Shown here: positions 6,192 through 13,418 of the stretch, in pieces
Layout: each line of letters starts with the position of its first letter
Position numbering within the stretch: position 1 is the stretch's first letter
Program-made: the position numbers and the translations under genes
Assembly: GCA_039188505.1 (NCBI GenBank)
Contig: JBCCZC010000049.1
Span: forward strand, 1-21,428
Direction: 5' to 3'
DNA length: 21,428 nucleotides
Origin: JBCCZC01 sp039188505
Lineage (GTDB): Bacteria > Pseudomonadota > Gammaproteobacteria > Xanthomonadales > SZUA-38
The notes under the pieces: generated by a model
Told to the model about the DNA's origin: nothing
Database searches by the model: none
The model's input: only the letters and a program-made list of their open reading frames with translations

Positions 6192-9100
6192 CTAGCCAGA
6201 TGCGCTCTTTCGGGCCGAGTCGATACCCGGGCGCTCGACCTGGTCGTGGACAATGCGGTAAAGCGCCGGGAGAACGAGCAGCGTCAGCGCAGTGGACGAG
6301 AGGATGCCGCCGATCACCACTGTTGCCAGCGGGCGCTGGACCTCGGAGCCGATGCCGGTGTTCAGCGCCATCGGCACGAAGCCGAGGGCGGCGACGCTGG
6401 CGGTCATCAGCACCGGCCTCAGGCGCGTCATCGCGCCCTCGCGGATGCTGGTCTCGAGGTCTCGGCCCGTGGCAACGAGATCCCGGATGAAGGTGACCAT
6501 CACGAGACCATTCAGCACGGCGATGCCCGACAGCGCGATGAAGCCGACCGCCGCCGAGATTGAAAAGGGAATGTCCCGAAGCAGCAGGGCAGCGATCCCG
6601 CCGGTCAACGCCAGCGGCACGCCGCTGAAGATGATCGCGGCGTCGCGCCAGCTGCCGAGCGCCAGGACCAGCAGCATGAGGATGAGTAGGAGCGTTGCCG
6701 GCACGACGATTCCAAGGCGCTGCGCGGCCGACTGCAGATTCTGATAGGTGCCGCCGTACTCGACCCAATAGCCCGGCGGAACGTCGACCCGCCGCTCGAC
6801 GGCGTTGCGGACATCCCTGACGAATGAGCCGAGATCGCGGCCCCGGACGTTCGCCGTCACGACGACTCGCCGCTTGCCGTTCTCCCGGTTCACCTGGTTC
6901 GGGCCCAGGATCACCTCGATCGTTGCCAGCTCCCCGAGCGGCACGTGGGAACCCCCTTCGAGCGGCACCCGGAGGCCTGCCAGGTAGTCCGGATTCTCGC
7001 GCAGGTGTTCCGGCAACCGGATGACGATGTCAAAGCGGCGATCGCCCTCGTAGTAGAGACCGATTGCTCGCCCCCCGACGGCCGTGGCCATGACGTCCTG
7101 GATGTCCTTGATGGCGAGGGCGTAGCGCGCGATGACGGCCCGCTTCGGCGTGACCGTCAGAATCGGGAGCCCGGTCACCTGCTCCGTCGCGACGTCGGCA
7201 GCGCCGGCTACGCCGAGCACGGCGTCCTCGATCTCGTGCCCCAGCTCGACGAGCGTATCGAGGTCGTCACCAAAGACCTTGACCGCGAGCTCGGCCCGAA
7301 CGCCGGCGATCAGCTCGTTGAAGCGCATCTGGATCGGCTGCAGGAACTCGTAGCGATTGCCGGGAACGGCCTCGACGATCGCCGCCAGATCGGCGACTAC
7401 GGCGTTCTTCGGTTTCCGGGGATCGGGCCACTCGCTCCGGGGTTTCAGCATGATGAAATTGTCGGCGACGCTGGGCGGCATCGCGTCGGTGGCAACCTCG
7501 CCGGTCCCGATCTTCGCGAACACCCGTTCGACCTCCGGCAAGGCCCGGATCCGCTCCTCGAGTAGGCCCTGCTGGGCAATGGACTGCTCGAGCGAGGTGC
7601 CGGGGATGCGAAGCGCGTGCATCGCGATATCGCCCTCGTCGAGATTCGGGACGAATTCGAGACCGAGCCGATCGGCTGCAAGCCCGCTGACGACCACGAG
7701 GCCAGCGGCCAGCGCCACGGTCAGGAACCGAAAGCGAAGCGCCAGAGCGAGCAGCGGACGGTAAAGCCACTGGGCCGCGGATACGATCGCGTTGCGCCGC
7801 TCGACGACGGGCTTCCTGAAGGTGATTGCGACCGCCGCCGGTACCGCGGTGATCGAGAGGATCATCGCGCTGAGCAGCGCGATGATCACGGTGATCGCCA
7901 TCGGGTGATACATCTTTCCCTCGATCCCCGTTAGCGTCAGGATCGGCAGATAGACCGCGGTGATGACGAACACGCCGAAGAGTGCGGGCCGGATGACCTC
8001 GTGCGTGGCGTCGTAGACGATCCTGAGCCGATCCTCGATCGGCAGGGATGCCGAGCGCGGCTGCTCGGCCAGCCGCCGCATGCAGTTCTCGACGATGATG
8101 ACGGCACCGTCCACGATCAGTCCGAAGTCCAGCGCGCCGAGGCTCATCAGATTGGCGCTGACCCGCGACTGGACCATGCCGGTGATCGTCATGAGCATGG
8201 CGATGGGGATGACGAGCGCGGTCAGCAGAGCGGCGCGGACGTTGCCGAGGAACAGGAACAGCACCGCGATCACCAGCAGCGCACCCTCGAGGAGATTGGT
8301 GCGAACCGTAACGAGCGTCTTCTCCACGAGTGCGGTGCGATCGTACACGGCGGTGGCCGTGATCCCGGGGGGAAGCGTCTTCTGGATGTCCCGCAGCTTC
8401 TCGGCAACGGCGCGGGACACCTCGCGGCTGTTCTCGCCGATCAGCATGAACACCGTGCTCATGACGACCTCCCGGCCGTTCTGCGTCGCCGCCCCCGATC
8501 TCAGTTCTGCACCCGCGCCGACATCGGCCACGTCACCGATGGTCACCGGCACGCCGTCGTTCTCGCGAATCACGATGGCCGCGAGATCCTCGAGGCTCTC
8601 CGCCTGGCCGGGGACGCGCATCAGCCATTGCGCGCCGTTGCGCTGGATGAAACCGGCGCCCCGATTGACGTTGTTCCGGCCGAGCGCCCGCGCCAGATCG
8701 TCGAAGGTGATCCCGTAGGCCTGGAGCAGGACCGGATCCGGCGCGATCAGGATTTCCTTCCGGAAGCCCCCGACCGGGTTGACCTCGACGACGCCGGGTA
8801 CGCGCACCAGCTGCGGGCGGATGATCCAATCGTGAACCGTGCGGAGATCCATGGGGGTGACCGGCGTGCCGTCTCCGTTGGTCGCCCCCGGCTCCGAATC
8901 GACCGTGAACATGAAGATCTCGCCGAGGCCCGTCGCGATCGGGCCCAGCACGGGCTCGAGCCCCGCAGGCAGCCTGGACCTGGCCGCATTCATCCGTTCG
9001 GCGACGAGCTGGCGCGCGAAATAGATGTCGGTGCCGTCCTCGAAGACGACTGTGATCTGCGACAGCCCATAGCGCGACAGGGAGCGCGTGAAACGCAGTT

Positions 9101-9332
9101 CCGGCAGCCCCGCCATCGCGTTCTCGAGCGGGTACGTCACGCGCTGTTCCACCTCGAGCGGGGTGTAGCCGGGACTGTAGGTATTGACCGTCACCTGGAC
9201 GTTGGAGATGTCCGGAACCGCGTCGATCGGCAGCCGGTTGAAGTTCCAGACGCCCAGCGCGGAGACCGCGACCACGAGGGCCAGCACGACGCCGCGGCGG
9301 GCGAGGGCGAAGCTCAGGATTCTAGCCAGCAT
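6192..9332 (-). CDS. czcA: CzcA-type heavy-metal efflux RND pump
   Basis: Inner-membrane proton/cation antiporter of the HME-RND family that takes divalent metal ions from the periplasm or cytoplasm and passes them through a CzcB/CzcC-type channel. At 1046 residues it has full family length. TM4 reads LDFGLIVDGAVIIVEN at 401-416, placing D402, D408 and E415 exactly where the essential proton-relay residues lie in CzcA of Cupriavidus metallidurans; this HME1-type motif points to Zn/Co/Cd/Ni rather than the Cu/Ag class (CusA), which has a different TM4 motif. N-terminal features LPIDAVPDISNVQV (34-47) and YSPGYTPLEVEQRVTYPLE are classic for the family. It is third in the czcCBA part of the operon; ten bases separate it from the czcB stop, and its own ribosome site is weak, so translational coupling is likely. 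Exact metal specificity cannot be read from the sequence. Confidence 0.95.
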   Translation of the reverse strand: MLARILSFALARRGVVLALVVAVSALGVWNFNRLPIDAVPDISNVQVTVNTYSPGYTPLEVEQRVTYPLENAMAGLPELRFTRSLSRYGLSQITVVFEDGTDIYFARQLVAERMNAARSRLPAGLEPVLGPIATGLGEIFMFTVDSEPGATNGDGTPVTPMDLRTVHDWIIRPQLVRVPGVVEVNPVGGFRKEILIAPDPVLLQAYGITFDDLARALGRNNVNRGAGFIQRNGAQWLMRVPGQAESLEDLAAIVIRENDGVPVTIGDVADVGAGAELRSGAATQNGREVVMSTVFMLIGENSREVSRAVAEKLRDIQKTLPPGITATAVYDRTALVEKTLVTVRTNLLEGALLVIAVLFLFLGNVRAALLTALVIPIAMLMTITGMVQSRVSANLMSLGALDFGLIVDGAVIIVENCMRRLAEQPRSASLPIEDRLRIVYDATHEVIRPALFGVFVITAVYLPILTLTGIEGKMYHPMAITVIIALLSAMILSITAVPAAVAITFRKPVVERRNAIVSAAQWLYRPLLALALRFRFLTVALAAGLVVVSGLAADRLGLEFVPNLDEGDIAMHALRIPGTSLEQSIAQQGLLEERIRALPEVERVFAKIGTGEVATDAMPPSVADNFIMLKPRSEWPDPRKPKNAVVADLAAIVEAVPGNRYEFLQPIQMRFNELIAGVRAELAVKVFGDDLDTLVELGHEIEDAVLGVAGAADVATEQVTGLPILTVTPKRAVIARYALAIKDIQDVMATAVGGRAIGLYYEGDRRFDIVIRLPEHLRENPDYLAGLRVPLEGGSHVPLGELATIEVILGPNQVNRENGKRRVVVTANVRGRDLGSFVRDVRNAVERRVDVPPGYWVEYGGTYQNLQSAAQRLGIVVPATLLLILMLLVLALGSWRDAAIIFSGVPLALTGGIAALLLRDIPFSISAAVGFIALSGIAVLNGLVMVTFIRDLVATGRDLETSIREGAMTRLRPVLMTASVAALGFVPMALNTGIGSEVQRPLATVVIGGILSSTALTLLVLPALYRIVHDQVERPGIDSARKSASG

Positions 9333-9342
9333 CAGCGTGCGC

Positions 9343-10620
9343 TCAATGATCGTGAGAGGCGCCGGCTTTCTCGACGTCCGCCTTGATCAGGTAGCTGTTC
9401 CCGGTGACGTACTCGACGCCCGGATCGATGCCTCCCAGGACCTCGACCCAGGTGTCATCCTGGCGACCGAGGGTCAGCATGCGGACCTCGTAGGTCTCGT
9501 CGAACTTCGCGAAGACCACCGTGAAGTCCCGGAAGGACTGGAGACCCGAGCGCCGGACGGCGAGGGGGACGTCCACTTCGTCCACCTCGATCTCGCCGGT
9601 GACGTACATGCCCGCCACGAGCTGATCCTCTCCGTCGTCGAGCTGTACCAGCGCCGTGAACGCCTGGTTGCTCCCGGCCAGGGGATGGATCACCGCCACA
9701 GTGCCCCGCGCCGCCAGGTCCCCGACCGCGCTGCGCAGCACGACGGGCGCGCCGAGAACGAGCCGTGGGCGATCCGAGGGAAAAACCGCGAGTTCGGCCC
9801 ACAGGCTCGAGGGGTCCACGATCGTGAAGAGCTCCCTGGAGCCCGTGAACTCGCCTCGGATCGCGTGCTGCTCGGTAATGATCCCGCTCATCGGCGCCGT
9901 CAGCGGATAGGTCGCGAGGCTGTCATTGGCCTCGACGGTCGCCAGCCGCTGCCCCTCGCGAACCGTGTCGCCCACGCCGACGTCGACCGCGGTGATCACG
10001 CCCTCGAAGCGCGCGCTCACGTGGCTGACCTTCTGGGGATCGGGGACGGTGCGTCCGTAGACTGTCAGGAACTCGCGGATCCGCGCCGGACCGGTGCGAG
10101 CGGTCACGACGCCGGCCTCCGCCGCCACGGCATCGGGGATCACGCTGCGGCCCTCGTGGCTCTCGAACTGCCAACGATAGGCGCGTCCGCGGAAACGCGC
10201 GTCGACCGTCACGTCGAAGGAGTGGGGCTCCGCGACCACGGACTGGCCACGCAGGAAATCGCCCTGCGCGACGAAGGCGATCTCGTCGACGATGCCGCCG
10301 AGGCGGTCGAGCCGGACCGTCACCGTCGCCGCAGCGGGATCCACCGGGCGCCCGCTCTCCGTCAGCCAGGCCCGGTACTCGGGTTCGATGCCACCTTCGA
10401 TGATCGCGAGCTCCAGCGCGAAATCGTCCTCCGCCAGCAGGCGGCCGCCGTTGGGCCCCTCGGGCACTTCGTCCGCGTGGTCGTCATGGTCGCCGTGGGT
10501 GCCGTGGTCGCCGTGGTGGTCGTCATGCGCGTCCGCATGTTCGTCGTGGTGGCACGCAGTGAGCCCGAGCAGCGTCAGGATCGCCGCGAGGAAGAGACGC
10601 TTTCGTGTCGTGTGCTTCAT
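9343..10620 (-). CDS. czcB: CzcB-type periplasmic adaptor lipoprotein with His-rich N-terminus
   Basis: Membrane-fusion protein that joins the RND pump to the outer-membrane channel. It starts with a lipoprotein signal (basic MKHTTRKR, hydrophobic core, lipobox LTAC, Cys23), so it is probably lipid-anchored. Right after the Cys, about 28 residues contain ten His and nine Asp (for example HHDEHADAHDDHHGDHG), a likely metal-capturing tether, and the protein ends SHDH. A CzcB-specific N-terminal domain follows (PNGGRLLAEDDFALELAI, 54-71), then the barrel-sandwich lipoyl halves (SARFEGVITAVDVGVGDTV; YPLTAPMSGIITEQHAIRG) and a beta-barrel (VVFAKFDETYEVRMLTLG). At 425 residues it is normal size. 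The ATG overlaps the end of czcC and has AAGGGG ten bases upstream. Confidence 0.93.
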   Translation of the reverse strand: MKHTTRKRLFLAAILTLLGLTACHHDEHADAHDDHHGDHGTHGDHDDHADEVPEGPNGGRLLAEDDFALELAIIEGGIEPEYRAWLTESGRPVDPAAATVTVRLDRLGGIVDEIAFVAQGDFLRGQSVVAEPHSFDVTVDARFRGRAYRWQFESHEGRSVIPDAVAAEAGVVTARTGPARIREFLTVYGRTVPDPQKVSHVSARFEGVITAVDVGVGDTVREGQRLATVEANDSLATYPLTAPMSGIITEQHAIRGEFTGSRELFTIVDPSSLWAELAVFPSDRPRLVLGAPVVLRSAVGDLAARGTVAVIHPLAGSNQAFTALVQLDDGEDQLVAGMYVTGEIEVDEVDVPLAVRRSGLQSFRDFTVVFAKFDETYEVRMLTLGRQDDTWVEVLGGIDPGVEYVTGNSYLIKADVEKAGASHDH

Positions 10621-11882
10621 GGGTTGTTCGCCCCTTCGCTTCCGATCGGCAGGCCGATGAGGTGCTCGATTTCGATGCGGGCACGATTGGCGTTGACCGC
10701 TGCGACAACGGCAGCGCTCCGCGCCGCCGTCGACTCGTCCTGCGCACTCTTGAGATCGAGGAAGCTGTACCGCCCGGTCAGGTAGGCCGTTTCGGTTTCC
10801 GCCAGGGCGCTTTCGACCCGCGGCAGGATTTCCTCGCGAAAGGTCTCCGCGATGTGGACCTCGTGCTCGAGTTCCTGGTGGAGCGCAAACAGCTCCGTCT
10901 CCAGCTGAATTCGGCTTGCTGCGCCCGTGGCGTCGGTTGCCGCAAGCGCCGTGCGTGCCTCCGCTATGCGCCCCTGGTTGCGATTGCGGCCGAAGGGGAC
11001 CGTGACGCCTACGACGAAGGCCTGCTCATCCGGCCCTTCCAGGTGACGCAGGCCCGCCCGCGCCCGCCAGTTCGGCCGGGCCCGCACTTCGGCGAGCCTC
11101 AGCCGCGCTTCCCCGACCCGGCGTTCGGTCAGCAGCCGGGCAATGCGGGGGCTTGCCTCGACGCGCTCACTCAGCACCGCAAAGGATTCGAGCTTCGGCA
11201 GCGACGCGGGGTCGCCCTGGACCTCTCGAAGCGCGGGAGCAGTCTCGCCCCACTGCGCCGCGAGGCGATGCAGCGCCACGGTCAGGGAATGCTCGAGATC
11301 GTCCAGGGCAAGCCGCTGCTCGGCGAGGGCTACTTCGGATCTCGCGAGATCGGCTCGCGGCGACCGCCCTGCCTCCACACGACGGGAAATCGCCTCGGTG
11401 AGCTGCTCGAGCCGCGCCACCGACTCCTCCGCAAGCGTGAGGAGCGCCTGCAGCTCGAGCGCGTCGAGGTACAGCCGTGCGGTACCTGCCGCGGCGTCGA
11501 TTCTCGCCAGGAGCTGTTCGGTCTCGAGCACCGTCAGTTCGGCTTGAGCGACAGCTGAGCGTCCCTCGCGTTTTCCCCGTTCGAGGACCCAGGCCAGGCT
11601 GAGCGTGGTCTCGCTCCGATCGAGCGCCGAGAAGTCGCCGGTCCCAAGCAGATTCTCGACCTCGAGGTCCAGCGCCAGGTTCGGCCGAAGCTCGGCCTGC
11701 ACGATCCGCCCCTGCTGCGCCACGAGCTGAAAGCCCGACGCCACGAGGGCGGGGTTGTCCCTGACGGTCCGTTCGATCGCCTCATCGAGAGTGATCGATG
11801 TGGCGGCTACGATATCGGCGCGCACGACCTGCGTGCAGATCAGCGCGATGCCCATGAACGCCATTGCGGGTTTCGACCCCAT
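10617..11882 (-). CDS. czcC: CzcC-type outer-membrane efflux channel (TolC family)
   Basis: 421 residues with an N-terminal signal sequence (MAFMGIALICTQVVRA) and two repeats of the OEP fold, the helical hairpins that form a trimeric tunnel through the periplasm. Visible repeat marks are ITLDEAIERTVRDNPAL near 30-46, LRPNLALDLEVENLLGTGDF near 65 and, in the second half, GLRHLEGPDEQAFVVGVTVPFGRN, a pattern typical of CzcC (.R...G.d..a...G.s.P). It provides the exit duct for the CzcBA pump. ATG at 11882 is well supported by GGAGG seven bases upstream. It overlaps czcB by four bases and lies 85 bases after the CzcI-like gene. Confidence 0.92.
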   Translation of the reverse strand: MGSKPAMAFMGIALICTQVVRADIVAATSITLDEAIERTVRDNPALVASGFQLVAQQGRIVQAELRPNLALDLEVENLLGTGDFSALDRSETTLSLAWVLERGKREGRSAVAQAELTVLETEQLLARIDAAAGTARLYLDALELQALLTLAEESVARLEQLTEAISRRVEAGRSPRADLARSEVALAEQRLALDDLEHSLTVALHRLAAQWGETAPALREVQGDPASLPKLESFAVLSERVEASPRIARLLTERRVGEARLRLAEVRARPNWRARAGLRHLEGPDEQAFVVGVTVPFGRNRNQGRIAEARTALAATDATGAASRIQLETELFALHQELEHEVHIAETFREEILPRVESALAETETAYLTGRYSFLDLKSAQDESTAARSAAVVAAVNANRARIEIEHLIGLPIGSEGANNP

Positions 11883-11967
11883 GGCTCTGCCTCCCCGGCG
11901 CGCGAACGCCCGGTTGCTAGCGGTTTGGCTTCGGATTTCGAGTCCGAAGAAGAACGACCGGCGGGAT

Positions 11968-12348
11968 TCAGGCGATGGCGGGGGGGCCGCGGAGGCGGAG
12001 CTTTCCGGCCACGGGTGGACCGGTCTTCGGGGGTCTGTCCTCAGGCAGGCAGGCGCCGCAGGGCCCGACGGCGTCCCTCAGGAACCACTGAGCAGAAGCG
12101 GGCTCGACGGCAGCGTCGAGGAGCGACACCAGCAGCGAGTGCGGTGAAACGGAGTCGTTGACCGTCACATCGGCGTGCTGGCAGTCGTCGTGGGCGTGAG
12201 CACCGAAGGCGGCCTGGACGACATGCAGGTGATGGGCCTCGCCGTGGCCATGCTCGTGCATGCCGGAAGCGACGTGCAGATGGGTTCCGGTCAGTTGCAC
12301 GACCAGCAGGGCAAGGCAGGTCAGTCGGCTGATGCAAGTGCGACTCAT
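11968..12348 (-). CDS. CzcI-like His-rich exported protein
   Basis: 126 residues. Residues 1-24 form a signal-like segment (SRLTCLALLVVQLTGTHL); the next part is His-rich (HLHVASGMHEHGHGEAHHLHV, AHAHDDCQHADVTVND). Small His-rich periplasmic proteins of this type (CzcI and relatives) often head czc operons and are thought to sense or buffer zinc or cobalt. The C-terminal third (from about 85, CGACLPEDRPPKTGPP) is basic and Pro-rich. The start at 12348 has no Shine-Dalgarno site but lies six bases after a good -10 element, so the mRNA is probably leaderless. It precedes czcC by 85 bases, in the same operon. The CzcI link is by context and composition; direct homology is uncertain. Confidence 0.7.
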   Translation of the reverse strand: MSRTCISRLTCLALLVVQLTGTHLHVASGMHEHGHGEAHHLHVVQAAFGAHAHDDCQHADVTVNDSVSPHSLLVSLLDAAVEPASAQWFLRDAVGPCGACLPEDRPPKTGPPVAGKLRLRGPPAIA

Positions 12349-12354
12349 TTCGCG

Positions 12355-12382
12355 AATATAGCCGGGCGGCTCCCGGCGTCAA
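12355..12382 (-). promoter_or_regulatory. Sigma-70 promoter of the metal-efflux operon
   Basis: On the minus strand TTGACG (12382-12377, 5/6 to TTGACA), a 16-base spacer and TATATT (12360-12355, 5/6 to TATAAT). The expected start falls at about 12348-12349, on the first base of the CzcI-like ATG. The spacer is of normal length, so MerR-type distortion of a long spacer is not indicated. Confidence 0.75.
12361..12377. promoter_or_regulatory. Inverted repeat in promoter spacer, candidate operator
   Basis: GCCGGG-CGGCT-CCCGGC, a perfect 6-bp inverted repeat that fills the space between the -35 and -10 elements of the efflux promoter. A dimeric repressor bound here would block RNA polymerase. No regulator gene for it lies in the window. 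In a GC-rich genome such a repeat can arise by chance. Confidence 0.4.
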
Positions 12383-12711
12383 GGCGTCGCGTCCCTCTGG
12401 CTCCCTGAGAATCACCGCTCAGGGTAAAGGGCGACCACGCCCGACGGGCCCTCGAGACCTCGCGTAAGCTCATTGCGGCATGCGGTCAGATCCGCCTGCG
12501 GAATGGCCCAGCTGGCGTCGTAGTTGGCGGCCGGCGGAGGAGACCAATTCGATGACCTGCGCGCAGGTCGATAGCGCCGCGTGACTGGCCGACGTCGACC
12601 TCGTGGCATCGCTGGACCGTGCGAATGAGCAGGGCGCAACGCTGCTCGAGGCCCATCGGGCTGACGATTGTCGGGGCGCCTTAGGGCCGGGAGAAATTTG
12701 GCCCGACAGTT
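12383..12711. other. Gene-poor stretch, possible gene remnant
   Basis: About 330 bases between the efflux promoter and the dioxygenase stop. On the minus strand three frames each show a protein-like piece in turn: MGLEQRCALLIRTVQRCHEV (from about 12660), ALSTCAQVIELVSSAGRQL (near 12590-12535) and NYDASWAIPQADLTACRNEL (to about 12417, ending at a stop near 12412). This could be a frameshifted remnant of a small gene, or chance. I recognise no family and no ribosome site, so it is not called as a gene. Confidence 0.3.
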
Positions 12712-13305
12712 TCAGTCGAGGTTCAGGCGTAGGGTGATGTCACGCTCGACGTGCCAGCGGCCGTCATCATCGCGGCGCGGCATCGCCAGACCCGAGCCAC
12801 CGCGGCCCGACGTGTGGCGGCGACGGTGGTGGTCCATCAGTAGCGGGTCGTCCTCGAACTCGATGCTGGCGAGGTAATACGTCGCCAGGCCGGGTTCGAT
12901 GACGTGCATGTGGATATGCTGCGGGACCTGGCGCCCGGGGTAGGCGCCGGGGCGGATCGTGTCGAAGCGATAGCGGCCCGCCATGTCGGTTCGTACCCAG
13001 GCGCGCAGGCCTCCGCGCGCCGTTGCCGCCTTGGGATAGATGCCGCCGGAGTCGGTCTGGTAGGCGTAGACGATGATGCCCGGAGCCGGTTGTCCAGCCG
13101 CGTCCCGCACGGCCCCGGTGACGGTCATCGGCTCGCCGTTCTCGTCTGCAGCGCCAATGCGCGCTCGCTCGGAAAGGGCTTCGGGCATGCCGGCGAAGGC
13201 CTGCTCGCAGCCCTGGCACCGGCCGCCAACGATGGGCTCGCGAGCCAACAGGTTCGGCGCGAAGGTAGCCGCAAGCGCTGCGGCGATGAAATTCCGGCGG
13301 TGCAT
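12712..13305 (-). CDS. Exported intradiol ring-cleavage dioxygenase-like protein
   Basis: 197 residues with the fold of protocatechuate 3,4-dioxygenase-type enzymes, which use non-haem Fe(III) to cleave catechols between the two hydroxyls. Candidate iron ligands are all present: Tyr90 (SGGIY), Tyr122 (PGAYPGR), His130 and His132 (PQHIHMHV). GRYRFDTIRPG (110-120) and IEFEDDPL (148-155) match the beta-sandwich core. The N-terminus MHRRNFIAAALAATF has a Tat-type twin Arg, so export is likely. A CQGCEQAF motif (30-37) follows, as in a subgroup of exported dioxygenase-like proteins of unknown substrate. The start at 13305 is preferred over an in-frame ATG at 13335 because it begins the Tat signal. 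The substrate is unknown; it may not be a classical catechol. It is divergent from the amidohydrolase gene. Confidence 0.82.
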   Translation of the reverse strand: MHRRNFIAAALAATFAPNLLAREPIVGGRCQGCEQAFAGMPEALSERARIGAADENGEPMTVTGAVRDAAGQPAPGIIVYAYQTDSGGIYPKAATARGGLRAWVRTDMAGRYRFDTIRPGAYPGRQVPQHIHMHVIEPGLATYYLASIEFEDDPLLMDHHRRRHTSGRGGSGLAMPRRDDDGRWHVERDITLRLNLD

Positions 13306-13418
13306 CGATATCCCGCTGTTTTCCCAGCATAGCAACGCTTGAGCGCGTGTTCCGGGGTTTCTTGACCACGCGACCCCGTCGCTGCACGATCCTTCGATCC
13401 AGACCGCAAGGACCCGCC

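Noticed and set aside
8001..9386. Long plus-strand open frame (461 codons) opposite czcA
   Set aside because: Composition is His/Asp/Arg-rich without motifs and it lies entirely opposite an unmistakable CzcA; a GC-rich antisense shadow.
9184..10785. Long plus-strand open frame (533 codons) opposite czcB and neighbours
   Set aside because: It spans the antisense of three genes and their junctions and has no recognisable domain or ribosome site.
13326..13380. TATGCT and TTGACC as promoters of the dioxygenase/amidohydrolase pair
   Set aside because: Neither has an acceptable partner element at 16-18 bases; the promoters there remain undefined.
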